A stretch of 33,185 nucleotides of DNA, taken from NCBI RefSeq assembly GCF_025628805.1, contig NZ_JAOTBG010000012.1, positions 1 through 33,185 on the forward strand. The letters are read 5' to 3'. The position numbers and the translations under genes are program-made. The DNA comes from Anaplasma capra. Its GTDB lineage: Bacteria > Pseudomonadota > Alphaproteobacteria > Rickettsiales > Anaplasmataceae. Of this stretch, positions 7,075 through 15,240 are shown piece by piece. The notes below the pieces were generated by a model. The model ran no database searches. It had not been told where the DNA came from and worked only from the letters and a program-made list of their open reading frames with translations. Position 1 is the stretch's first letter. Every line of letters begins with the position of its first letter.

Positions 7075-7869
7075 ATGAAGGTTACCATTCTCGGATGTGG
7101 GTATTCTGTCGGTGTGCCGACTGTGGGGTGTGATTGCAACGTTTGTAGCTCCGATTCACCGTACAATAAGAGAACTAGGACTTCTGCGCTAATAGAGAAG
7201 GGTAATACACGTATACTCATAGACGCCTCCCCGGACTTGCGTTTTCAAGCCCTGCGCCATAAGTTTCACGTTTTAGATTCTGTGCTGTTTACCCACTGCC
7301 ATGCAGATCATTGTGCGGGTATTTCCGAGCTTCAGGCGTTTACCGTAAGTGGGGGCGCAAAATGCATGCCTGTGTACGCGGACTATGGCACACTCTCTGT
7401 GTTGCTTGCAAGTAATGCGTATCTGTTTATACCTGGTAGGGCGAGTGCTCCCTGGAAAAAGTGCCACTATTTGGTGGCAAATCCTGTCCGTCATCACGTG
7501 GCATTTAGCGCAGGGGAGTGCAGGGTAGTTGCGTTCAAGCAGGTGCACGGTGAGGTGAATAGTAGTGGATTCTTGTTCGATGATTTGGTTGCCTACTGTA
7601 CTGACGTAAAATCCTTCCCACAGAGTTCGTGGGATATGCTGCGCAACAGAAGTCTGCTGATTTTTGGATGCCTTAAGTATGAGGAAGTTGCTGCCCATGC
7701 GCATGTAGATCTATGCATAGAGTGGATCAAGGAGCTCAGGCCCGATACGGCCGTGTTAACCCATATGAGCCATGACATAGACTATCACCAACTGGTAGAC
7801 TACGTGAAAGAAAAGCTGCCCGCTCAAAATGTACTGGTAGCCTATGATGGCCTGGAGCTTAACCTGTAA
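7075..7869 (+). CDS. PhnP-like metallo-beta-lactamase-fold hydrolase
   Basis: The product is 264 aa. The metallo-beta-lactamase fold signature HCHADH is at residues 74-79, preceded by ILIDASPDLR and followed by AGISELQAF. Near the N-terminus, LGCGYSVGVP is followed by GCDCNVC (Cys19, 21, 24). A similar cysteine cluster binds a structural zinc in PhnP phosphodiesterases. The C-terminal part has LTHMSHDI and ends YDGLEL, as in the PhnP/RNase Z-like hydrolase group. The likely activity is a zinc- or manganese-dependent phosphodiesterase on a small cyclic or nucleotide substrate; the real substrate is unknown. No phosphonate genes are nearby, so a role in C-P lyase is unlikely. The ATG at 7075 begins right at the first strand (MKVTILGCG). 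It is convergent with the glutamine-synthetase-like gene, with only 14 bp between the stops. Confidence 0.88.
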   Translation: MKVTILGCGYSVGVPTVGCDCNVCSSDSPYNKRTRTSALIEKGNTRILIDASPDLRFQALRHKFHVLDSVLFTHCHADHCAGISELQAFTVSGGAKCMPVYADYGTLSVLLASNAYLFIPGRASAPWKKCHYLVANPVRHHVAFSAGECRVVAFKQVHGEVNSSGFLFDDLVAYCTDVKSFPQSSWDMLRNRSLLIFGCLKYEEVAAHAHVDLCIEWIKELRPDTAVLTHMSHDIDYHQLVDYVKEKLPAQNVLVAYDGLELNL

Positions 7870-7883
7870 GTTATCGTTCTGAT

Positions 7884-8699
7884 CTACGGTTGTGCCCATA
7901 ATCTTTCGGTCTCTTGCAAGCTTAGTGGGAGTCTTTCTAAGTTGTACTGCGGATCTGATGCAATGCCGAAGATCTTTTCCGGAGGTATCATCTTGTCTTC
8001 AATTCCCCGTATCACACCGGTCAATATCGCGTTGACAGCCAATTCGTAGTTGCAGTCTGCACCTGGAACTCTGTGCTCTATCCGTGTGTTTTCAGGGGTC
8101 AGCGATGTATCAGGCAATCTTATAGCGGTGCTTCTGTTGTTACCACCCCAGCTTACCGTGGTTGGGGTGGTATTATCCGCATGAATGTATCGCAAATAAG
8201 ACTGATGGTATGGCGCAAAAAAGATCATGTGTTGTTTCATGCAAGTGCACAGCCCTCCTATGGAGTGAAGCAGTATATCGCTCATGCCCGTGCTGTGCCT
8301 AGAAAACAGATTTTTGTTGTTTCGATCTACCAGGTTTATGTGCACGTGAAATGCGCTACCCGGCCTATCCGTAAATGGTTTAGCAGCGAAATCCAAGTTT
8401 CCGCCTAAAAACTCGGCAGCGCGCTGAAGAGCTCTTTTTGTGGATTCCAAATTTAGCAGAAGATTTTCAATATCCGGTCCGTAGCTTGTTTGTAATTCAT
8501 ACTGGAGCGCGCATGCTTCTGTGGCGACGTTCCAATTGAGCGGCTTGGTACATTTCAAGAATGCAGTAAAGAGTTCTTCAAGCGCCACGTCCTTCACGTT
8601 TGTTACATAGAACTCCAGCTCAGCCCCGATCAGTGGATATATGCCAAGCCTATTGCGTAGGTATGACAGCGTATCACTAAGTGTTCTTGGAAGGTTCAT
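7884..8699 (-). CDS. Shortened glutamine synthetase-like protein (catalytic core only)
   Basis: The product is 271 aa; bacterial glutamine synthetases are typically 440-470 aa. Core motifs are visible: GAELEFY (25-31, metal-binding Glu), QYEL near 66-69, GSAFHVHINL (114-123, ATP/metal His), NNRSTAIRLP (187-196) and RIEHR (206-210, RxExR). A PxxYNLERLPLSLQET segment matches the region around the adenylylation loop. The N-terminal beta-grasp domain is absent and the chain ends soon after that loop, so the usual C-terminal 50 or so residues are also missing. The frame is open, with no stop or frameshift evident, and the start overlaps the end of pstC by 23 nt. It may be a minimal active ligase, a GS-fold protein with a new substrate, or an early degenerate gene. 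Ammonia ligation to glutamate cannot be assumed. Confidence 0.82.
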   Translation of the reverse strand: MNLPRTLSDTLSYLRNRLGIYPLIGAELEFYVTNVKDVALEELFTAFLKCTKPLNWNVATEACALQYELQTSYGPDIENLLLNLESTKRALQRAAEFLGGNLDFAAKPFTDRPGSAFHVHINLVDRNNKNLFSRHSTGMSDILLHSIGGLCTCMKQHMIFFAPYHQSYLRYIHADNTTPTTVSWGGNNRSTAIRLPDTSLTPENTRIEHRVPGADCNYELAVNAILTGVIRGIEDKMIPPEKIFGIASDPQYNLERLPLSLQETERLWAQP

Positions 8700-9807
8700 C
8701 AGTCCTTCTGGTTATGTATGCAGCAATCAGATTTAGCACCCAAGTCATGATAAACAGCGTCAGGCCCAGAGCATATGCGGAGGACGTGTGCACGCTCTGA
8801 AAATTCTGGTCTCCAGTTAGTATTGTTGCGATCTGTACGGTAATGGTTGTTACCGAATGTAGAGGATTGAATGTGAGGTTGGCTGTCACGCCCGCGGCCA
8901 TGAGCACAATCATAGTCTCACCGATTACCCTGGAGATTGCCAGTATCACTGAGCTGCAGATGTCGGGAAGAGCGTAAGGTACCACTATGTTCCACGTGGT
9001 TTCAGCTCTTGTTGCGCCCAGCGCTATAGAGCCATACCTTAGTATTTTCGGCACCGACCTCAATGCATTTTCCATAAGCAAAGTTACGAAGGGGAGAATC
9101 ATAATGCCAATAGCCAGCCCGGCTGCAAGAGAGTTCTCTGATTGTGCGTTGAAACCGCAAAGTTTGGCAAAGCCCCTTATATTCGGGGAGAGAAACATAA
9201 CAGCAAAATATCCGTACACAACAGTCGGTATTCCACACAATATCTCCAGTAGGGTGTTGAAAGTGCGACGAACCCTTTTATCCGAATATTCGCTCACGTA
9301 GATTGCAGATAGCAAACCCAAGGGGAGCGCGACGGTCATTGCCACTATTACTATAAGCAATGTGCCGCTAAGTAGGGGGAGTATGCCAAAGTGGCCCACC
9401 AGCCTTCCGTTTACAACCTGCGAATCCGGATTCCACGTGGTCCCGAGCAAAAAATCTGCTAGGGGAACTTCCGTGAAGAACAGCTTGGATTTAAATGCTA
9501 AACACACTGCTATGCAAATTACTGTGGCGAAAGACAGAAAAGTGGACAAGAACATCACGCATTTCAGTGCGGTGAACTTTCTATCTACATACATGATCAC
9601 TGAAACAAACAAAAATACGGCGCAAAGCACAATAGCCACTGCTGCTGTTCCCTGGCCTTGGTGGGTATACAGCAAGCTGCTGACAGCCAACATAAGCGCA
9701 GCACCTACTGGCAGGAATGGCACGTACACCCTCCTGAAAGAAAGCCACCTCCACAGGTAATACACAGTAGGTATTGCGGAAATGAGTGCAACCAAGCGTG
9801 GCGTCAT
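8677..9807 (-). CDS. pstC: Phosphate ABC transporter permease PstC
   Basis: This is an inner-membrane permease subunit for high-affinity phosphate import. The 376-aa product has about 9 hydrophobic segments: three in an extra N-terminal region of about 120 residues, then the six-helix core. Diagnostic PstC segments are FLLGTTWNPDSQ, PLLSGTLL, LPLGLLSAIYVSEYS, GIPTVVYGYFA, AAGLAIGIMILP and the EAA-type loop ALGATRAETTWNIVVPYALP followed by RVIGETMIVLMAAG. The ATG at 9805-9807 is divergent from alaS across 85 bp. The 3' end overlaps the glutamine-synthetase-like gene, suggesting co-transcription. The binding protein pstS is about 5 kb away in a different transcription unit, and pstA and pstB are not in the window. 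Confidence 0.93.
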   Translation of the reverse strand: MTPRLVALISAIPTVYYLWRWLSFRRVYVPFLPVGAALMLAVSSLLYTHQGQGTAAVAIVLCAVFLFVSVIMYVDRKFTALKCVMFLSTFLSFATVICIAVCLAFKSKLFFTEVPLADFLLGTTWNPDSQVVNGRLVGHFGILPLLSGTLLIVIVAMTVALPLGLLSAIYVSEYSDKRVRRTFNTLLEILCGIPTVVYGYFAVMFLSPNIRGFAKLCGFNAQSENSLAAGLAIGIMILPFVTLLMENALRSVPKILRYGSIALGATRAETTWNIVVPYALPDICSSVILAISRVIGETMIVLMAAGVTANLTFNPLHSVTTITVQIATILTGDQNFQSVHTSSAYALGLTLFIMTWVLNLIAAYITRRTDEPSKNT

Positions 9808-9892
9808 CCGGGTGCTAATTCCTGTTAGTAAACTTGCGCCTAGTATGCTAATACTTATGTCCGAATTTGTACATCACTTTAAAGTCTTGTTT

Positions 9893-12541
9893 ATGAGTAG
9901 CAACTCATTGGGTAACGTAAGGAAGAAGTTCCTGGAATTTTTTGTTGAAAATGGGCATAAGCTCTATCAATCAGCCCCATTGGTTGCTGCAAGTGATGCG
10001 TCGTTGCTATTTACAAGTGCTGGGATGGTGCCCTTCAAGCAAGCATTCATATCTGGCAGTAGCAGCGACGGAACAAAAACGGCAGTTTCCAGTCAGAAAT
10101 GCTTAAGAGCTGGGGGTAAGCACAACGATCTTGAGAATGTTGGGTACACAAACCGGCATCACACGTTTTTCGAGATGCTGGGAAATTTTAGCTTTGGTGA
10201 CTACTTCAAGGATTACGCGATAGAACTGGCTTGGCGCTTTGTGACCGAAGAATTATGCCTGAGTAGGGATAGGCTGCTAGTGACCGTGTACAGCGAGGAT
10301 CAGGAAGCGTTCGATTTGTGGAAGAAGGTAACTGGATACTCTGATGACAGAATCATAAGAATTTCCACCAGCGACAACTTTTGGAGTATGGGTGACACTG
10401 GCCCATGTGGGCCGTGCTCTGAGATTTTTTATGATTATGGGGAGCACGTGCAGGGTGGCCCACCAGGTTCTAAGGGTGGCGATGGACCGAGATTTACTGA
10501 GTTGTGGAATCTTGTGTTTATGCAGTTCGATAGGAATGAGCATGGCGAGCTTAACCCCCTGCCTCACAAGTGCATAGATACCGGCATGGGGCTTGAGAGG
10601 GCTGCAGCGGTGTTGCAGGGTGTCTGCGACAACTATGATACAGACCTGTTTAGGGCTGCTATTCAAAAATCGCAAAGTGTTTTTGGTTCCCCGGATAACT
10701 TTGTTGCTCATAGGGTAATCGCTGATCACATAAGAGCCGCAGCATTTTTAATTGCTGAAGGCTTGGAGCCGGGAAATGAAGGAAGGAATTATGTTTTGCG
10801 ACGCATCATCAGAAGGGCGGTTAGATATGCGTATCAGCTGGATCCTAATAACGTTGCAATACATGAAGTTGTTCCAGTGCTTACTCAACAGACCAGCGCT
10901 GGCTATATGGGGGATGCATATCCGGAATTAGTTAGGTGCGAGAAGTCAATAGTAGCTGCGCTGAAATCAGAGGAAGAGGGGTTTGTAGACACCTTGCGAA
11001 GGGGCATGGCGCTCCTGGAACGTGAAGTATCCGACCTCAGACCAGGAGACTTACTGCTCGGCAACATAGCGTTTAAGCTGTATGACACATTTGGGTTTCC
11101 CCTTGACATAACTCTGGATGTTGCCAAGGAGAAGGGTCTGAAGTTTGACCAGCAGGGATTTGACGAGGGCATGTGGGAGCAAAAAGAACGGTCCCGCAAG
11201 CACTGGGTGGGCGCTAGCGGAGATTCTTCCAGCAGGTTGTGGGAAGGGTTAGCGACCGAATACAAGTATACGCACTTCGTAGGATATGAGCGCTGCTCCA
11301 CAAAGGCTGCGGTTTTGTCCATTGTGCGAGACGGAGCGGTGGTGCAATCAGCGCGTTCCGGAGAGCAGGCGTGCGTTTTGTTGGATATATCACCGTTTTA
11401 TGCAGAGGCTGGCGGGCAGGAGGGTGATAAGGGTTCTCTTACTGCTATTTCCAAGGTTGCGCATTCCCGTAGTGGCGGTGTTGCCGAGGTGACATACACG
11501 AAAAAGGTTCTGAATTTGCATGTGCATGAGTGTATTGTAACTAGTGGAGTCCTCAGCGTGGGTGACACCGTTGATGCAGCTGTTGACACTGTAAGGCGAG
11601 AACGCCTAAAGGCCAATCACTCCGCAACTCATATACTGCACAGTGTGCTCAGGACGTATATAAGTGGGGATATTCAACAGAAAGGCTCACTGGTTGCTGA
11701 AGACAAGCTGAGGTTTGACTTTAACCACGTGTCAGCGCTCACTGGCGAGCAGGTTGCCCTAATTGAGAGGGAGGTGAATAGTAGAATTATGTCCAATCAG
11801 CCAGTATTCACTGATAATTGCAGTTTCGAGGCGGCAGTGAAGGGAGGCGCCGTTGCCCTTTTTGGGGAAAAGTATTCCGAAAATAGCGTGCGGGTGGTGA
11901 GTATGGGTGACTCGAAAGAGCTCTGCTGCGGCACTCACGTGAGATATACCGGGGATATAGGTGCTTTCAGGATAGTGTCAGAGTCAGGTATTGCATTGGG
12001 AGTACGTAGGATTGAGGCAATTACGGGGCAGGCTGTGATCGACAGCATGAGGGAAAATCACAATTTACTCGCGCATCTTTCAGAGCGCCTTAAAGTACCC
12101 GTAAATGGGGTAACTGAGGGACTGGAAAAGCTATTGAGGGAGAAACAGGAGCTTAGAAAAACACTGATAGAAGCTTGGTATGAGATCATCGGTAGAGCGG
12201 TGGAGCGGGTAAACTGTGGCTCAGGAGTTGTACTACATCTAGGCCGTTGTCCGGGGATTCCGGTAGATGTTATAGTGGATTTTGTAAAGGGTACCAGTAA
12301 GAAGAACGAGATTCTTGCCATCGCCGCTATCACGGATGACAAGGCCGTCTTTGTTATTGGGGTTGGGGATGTTGCGAGCAAAACTCTGAACGCGCTGGAT
12401 CTGGTGAAAGTGTTAGTGGACTTGCGGGGGAAGGGTGGCGGAAACGCTGGTCTCGCCCGGGTTAGCCTGGAAGCCAGTAGTGTTGAGAGGGCATCAGAAG
12501 CTATTTTCAGCAGTGTGACAAGTGCATTTCCATCGGGCTAG
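9893..12541 (+). CDS. alaS: Alanyl-tRNA synthetase
   Basis: This enzyme charges tRNA-Ala with alanine and hydrolyses mischarged Ser/Gly-tRNA-Ala. The 882-aa product is close to the usual 875 or so residues. Class II catalytic motifs are clear: LLFTSAGMVPFKQAF, NRHHTFFEMLGNFSFGDYF and GDTGPCGPCSEIFYDYGE. The editing domain has the zinc motif NHSATHILH, with its distal ligands in ELCCGTHV; the usual CGGTH has Cys for the first Gly, and the Cys-x3-His spacing is kept. A C-terminal C-Ala domain has GKGGGNAGLAR. I chose the ATG at 9893 because MSSNSLGNVRKKFLEFF matches the family N-terminus; upstream in-frame starts back to 9782 would run into the divergent pstC start. No strong Shine-Dalgarno is present. 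Confidence 0.97.
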   Translation: MSSNSLGNVRKKFLEFFVENGHKLYQSAPLVAASDASLLFTSAGMVPFKQAFISGSSSDGTKTAVSSQKCLRAGGKHNDLENVGYTNRHHTFFEMLGNFSFGDYFKDYAIELAWRFVTEELCLSRDRLLVTVYSEDQEAFDLWKKVTGYSDDRIIRISTSDNFWSMGDTGPCGPCSEIFYDYGEHVQGGPPGSKGGDGPRFTELWNLVFMQFDRNEHGELNPLPHKCIDTGMGLERAAAVLQGVCDNYDTDLFRAAIQKSQSVFGSPDNFVAHRVIADHIRAAAFLIAEGLEPGNEGRNYVLRRIIRRAVRYAYQLDPNNVAIHEVVPVLTQQTSAGYMGDAYPELVRCEKSIVAALKSEEEGFVDTLRRGMALLEREVSDLRPGDLLLGNIAFKLYDTFGFPLDITLDVAKEKGLKFDQQGFDEGMWEQKERSRKHWVGASGDSSSRLWEGLATEYKYTHFVGYERCSTKAAVLSIVRDGAVVQSARSGEQACVLLDISPFYAEAGGQEGDKGSLTAISKVAHSRSGGVAEVTYTKKVLNLHVHECIVTSGVLSVGDTVDAAVDTVRRERLKANHSATHILHSVLRTYISGDIQQKGSLVAEDKLRFDFNHVSALTGEQVALIEREVNSRIMSNQPVFTDNCSFEAAVKGGAVALFGEKYSENSVRVVSMGDSKELCCGTHVRYTGDIGAFRIVSESGIALGVRRIEAITGQAVIDSMRENHNLLAHLSERLKVPVNGVTEGLEKLLREKQELRKTLIEAWYEIIGRAVERVNCGSGVVLHLGRCPGIPVDVIVDFVKGTSKKNEILAIAAITDDKAVFVIGVGDVASKTLNALDLVKVLVDLRGKGGGNAGLARVSLEASSVERASEAIFSSVTSAFPSG

Positions 12542-12610
12542 CCGGGTACTTATTGGCTGCAACTAGGAGTTGGAAGCGGGTCAGCCCAGCATTTTCTGTT
12601 TTTCAGGAAT

Positions 12611-12659
12611 TGTATACAGTTGCACGAGATCAGATGCTGCGCCGAGGGAACTGTATGCA
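12611..12659. repeat. 11-bp imperfect inverted repeat downstream of alaS
   Basis: TGTATACAGTT (12611-12621) pairs with AACTGTATGCA (12649-12659) with one mismatch (a G-T wobble in RNA). The 27-nt loop has its own GCA/TGC complementarity. It sits in the 181-bp gap between the convergent alaS and sucD genes. Neither strand has a U-run after the stem, so it is not a standard intrinsic terminator. It might stabilise a 3' end or belong to a small RNA. The rest of the gap shows no gene. Confidence 0.35.
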
Positions 12660-12722
12660 GAGTTTTAACGAGAGTACAATGTTTGGGGCTCTGGACCTGG
12701 TGCTTTAACCCACTGCCGAGGG

Positions 12723-13604
12723 TTACGTGCTGCCTTGCATGACAGCCAGTACGGTCTTACCTATCACAGCAGGAGTTTCAGCTATTACAACGCCCGCGCG
12801 TTTCATAAGCTCGATTTTCCCCTTAGCAGTGCCGGAGCTTCCGGAAGATATTGCACCTGCATGCCCCATGCGCTTGCCCGGAGGCGCTGTTTGTCCGGCA
12901 ATGAAACCCACCACAGGCTTTTTCATACCAGTGGATTGTAAGAATTCAACCGCTTCTTCCTCCTCGGAGCCGCCTATTTCGCCTATGATGACAATTCCGT
13001 GTGTGTCTTCATCTTCCAAGAATAATTTCACGCAATCTAAAAATGACATACCGTGCACCGGATCGCCACCGATCCCTATACAGGTAGACTGCCCTAGTCC
13101 CACCTCAGTAGTTTGCGCTACTGCTTCATAAGTCAGGGTCCCGGAACGGGAGACCACCCCTACGGCCCCCTTCTTGTGTATGTAGCCTGGCATAATGCCT
13201 ATCTTACACTCCCCAGGTGTTATTATTCCTGGGCAGTTGGGCCCAATAAGCCTACTCTTGGAACCGACCAGTGCACGCTTAACCCGCACCATGTCAAGTA
13301 CTGGTATACCCTCTGTAATGCAAACTATAAGCTCGATTTCGGCTTCTATGGCCTCTAATATTGCATCAGCGGCATACGGAGCCGGAACATATATCACGCT
13401 GGCATTTGCCTGAGTTTCAGCTCTAGCCTGAAATACTGTATCAAAAACTGGCAGCCCTAGGTGTACCGTCCCACCCTTTCCGGGAGTGACTCCACCAACC
13501 ATATTAGTTCCGTATGCGATTGCCTGTTCTGAATGGAAAGTCCCGTTAGAACCGGTGAAACCCTGACATATAACTCTTGTGTTCTTGTTTACGAGAACAG
13601 ACAT
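12723..13604 (-). CDS. sucD: Succinyl-CoA synthetase alpha subunit
   Basis: With SucC this converts succinyl-CoA to succinate with substrate-level phosphorylation in the TCA cycle. The 293-aa product has the family length. The N-terminal CoA-binding Rossmann part reads [15 protein letters not shown] then GGVTPGKGG. Mid-chain [14 protein letters not shown] follows. The active-site phosphohistidine is in [11 protein letters not shown] near residue 250. The ATG at 13602-13604 is preferred over an upstream in-frame start at 13673 because it gives the family N-terminus [16 protein letters not shown] and lies just 4 bp past the sucC stop. It is the last gene of the rpsU-sucC-sucD run and converges on alaS. 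Confidence 0.97.
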   Translation of the reverse strand: MSVLVNKNTRVICQGFTGSNGTFHSEQAIAYGTNMVGGVTPGKGGTVHLGLPVFDTVFQARAETQANASVIYVPAPYAADAILEAIEAEIELIVCITEGIPVLDMVRVKRALVGSKSRLIGPNCPGIITPGECKIGIMPGYIHKKGAVGVVSRSGTLTYEAVAQTTEVGLGQSTCIGIGGDPVHGMSFLDCVKLFLEDEDTHGIVIIGEIGGSEEEEAVEFLQSTGMKKPVVGFIAGQTAPPGKRMGHAGAISSGSSGTAKGKIELMKRAGVVIAETPAVIGKTVLAVMQGST

Positions 13605-13608
13605 ATTT

Positions 13609-14775
13609 CTACTCTTTCTTTTGCACCTTCTTGACAATGAAGCTGGCTGCCTCATCCAAATCTGCCGCCGCAATTATTCCAAGACCGGAGCTGTCCAGCA
13701 ATTTGCGTCCGATCTCAAAATTAGTACCTGATAACCTAACCACAAGTGGCACGTTTACACCGATTTCTTTGGTGGATTCTATTATACCCTGGGCTATGAC
13801 GTCACAGCGCACAATCCCGCCGAATATGTTCACTAACACGCCTTCCACTCCACTCTGCAATATTATCCTGAAGGCCTCCCTTACTGCATCCTGGTTTGTT
13901 CCTCCTCCAACGTCAAGGAAGTTCGCTGGCTCTCCGCCATAGTGCTTTATTATGTCCATAGTCGCCATTGCGAGCCCGGCGCCATTTACCATGCAACCTA
14001 TGTTGCCGCTCATCTTTATGTAGCTCAAACCATGCTTTGCCGCCTCGAGCTCCTCGCTCGCATACTCATCCGGATCGCGCAGCTTCACAACTTCTGGGTT
14101 GCGATACAGCCCATTGTCGTCAAACGTAATCTTCGCGTCTAGCGCTATAAACTCTCCACTAGGAGTCTCGGCAAGCGGATTAATTTCCACCTGGCTTGCA
14201 TCTCTATCTACCAGGATCTTACAGAGCTTGTGTGCAATAGATGCGATGCTGGATACTTGTTTTGGGCTGAGGCCAAATCTACGACACAACTCCTGCCCGT
14301 GGAAAGCGCGGAACCCGTATAGAGGATCTATACGTACAACGGCAACCATATCGGGGCGCTCTCTAGCGACTTCTTCTACGTCCACCCCGCCTTCGCTGGA
14401 GAAAATCACGCTCACCCTACCAACGCCACGATCTACGACCGCGCTTATGTAGTATTCTTTGCTTATGTTAACGCCTTCCTCCAGGTACACCTTGTTGACC
14501 TTTTGCCCCTCAGAGGAGGTTTGATGAGTAACAAGGGTCGAGTGCAGCATCTGCTCCACAAGCGGTGCCACCTCACTTTTGGTTTTTCCTACCTTAACGC
14601 CGCCAGCTTTCCCTCTACCGCCAGCATGGATTTGGGCTTTAACTGCTATAACACCGGGCGCCAACCGCTCCAGTGCGTTACCGACCTCCCCTAAGGATTC
14701 AACGACTACACCCCGGGGCACACCTACGCCAAAATCGCTCAGGATACCCTTCGCCTGAAACTCATGGATATTCAC
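13609..14775 (-). CDS. sucC: Succinyl-CoA synthetase beta subunit
   Basis: This is the nucleotide-binding subunit, with an ATP-grasp fold. The start is the GTG at 14773-14775: an AGGAG (14784-14788 on the plus strand as CTCCT) lies 8 nt upstream, and the product then begins [12 protein letters not shown], the family N-terminus. This gives 388 aa, the same length as E. coli SucC. The ATP-grasp region has [15 protein letters not shown], and the metal-binding part has EINPLAE and [10 protein letters not shown]. The C-terminal phosphohistidine-facing loop has [23 protein letters not shown] and [14 protein letters not shown] longer upstream open frame to 14853 is rejected because it adds a Cys/Arg-rich stretch unlike the family. 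It is tightly linked to sucD. Confidence 0.97.
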   Translation of the reverse strand: MNIHEFQAKGILSDFGVGVPRGVVVESLGEVGNALERLAPGVIAVKAQIHAGGRGKAGGVKVGKTKSEVAPLVEQMLHSTLVTHQTSSEGQKVNKVYLEEGVNISKEYYISAVVDRGVGRVSVIFSSEGGVDVEEVARERPDMVAVVRIDPLYGFRAFHGQELCRRFGLSPKQVSSIASIAHKLCKILVDRDASQVEINPLAETPSGEFIALDAKITFDDNGLYRNPEVVKLRDPDEYASEELEAAKHGLSYIKMSGNIGCMVNGAGLAMATMDIIKHYGGEPANFLDVGGGTNQDAVREAFRIILQSGVEGVLVNIFGGIVRCDVIAQGIIESTKEIGVNVPLVVRLSGTNFEIGRKLLDSSGLGIIAAADLDEAASFIVKKVQKKE

Positions 14776-14873
14776 AACTACTGCTCCTGTGAGACATAAA
14801 CACCGGACACCGACGCAGCGCCGCCGGGGACACACCCGAACCACGCCACACAAACCCCAAAAGCCGCGATACT

Positions 14874-15137
14874 CTACCCATCGCCAGAGATCAAAGGTCT
14901 GTGAATGTTAAAGTGCCTGGAGCTCACCTGAAACCTCCCAAGTTTGGGCTCGGAAGACGCACCGTAGAGCTTCTTTCGCCTCCTCTCGCAGTCATCCCTC
15001 TTTCTGGCGCGCTTCTCAGAGGGCTTCTCATGGTGAGTTATCTTCATCTGCCGCGGCTTACCCTCCCTCTGGAGCTTCTTCTTCAGGGTACGTATTCCCT
15101 GCTCTATATCACCGTGATATACGACAACCTCAACCAA
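14874..15137 (-). CDS. rpsU: Ribosomal protein S21
   Basis: Small-subunit protein that helps the anti-Shine-Dalgarno region act in initiation. The family core is clear: [20 protein letters not shown], then [11 protein letters not shown], then [20 protein letters not shown]. Three candidate starts lie close together. I favour the TTG at 15137, which has an AGGGG 6 nt upstream and gives [10 protein letters not shown]; the GTG at 15140 is the alternative. The product is about 87 aa, longer than the common 60-75, because a 25-30-residue tail follows the basic helix. The gene has its own promoter and is followed after 98 bp by sucC, so it may lead the rpsU-sucC-sucD transcript. Confidence 0.93.
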   Translation of the reverse strand: MVEVVVYHGDIEQGIRTLKKKLQREGKPRQMKITHHEKPSEKRARKRDDCERRRKKLYGASSEPKLGRFQVSSRHFNIHRPLISGDG

Positions 15138-15173
15138 CACCAACCCCTGAAAAACCAAAATTCACAGGGCCAC

Positions 15174-15201
15174 ATGATACCACAATGGCCCGTATGGTCA
15201 A
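15174..15201 (-). promoter_or_regulatory. Promoter of rpsU (possibly rpsU-sucCD)
   Basis: On the minus strand TTGACC (15201-15196) and TATCAT (15179-15174) are separated by 16 bp. This is a strong sigma-70-like match, five of six at each box. The predicted start near 15167 gives a leader of about 30 nt before the rpsU TTG at 15137. Confidence 0.65.
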
Positions 15202-15240
15202 ACCTTTTCTTGCCAGCAACCTGAAAGCGGACTAACAACA

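Noticed and set aside
13113-13942. Several open frames opposite sucD and sucC
   Set aside because: All mirror the codon pattern of succinyl-CoA synthetase genes, which have complete motifs on the minus strand.
14776-14853. Longer N-terminus for sucC
   Set aside because: The added residues are Cys/Arg/Val-rich and unlike the family, and the GTG at 14775 has an ideal AGGAG site.
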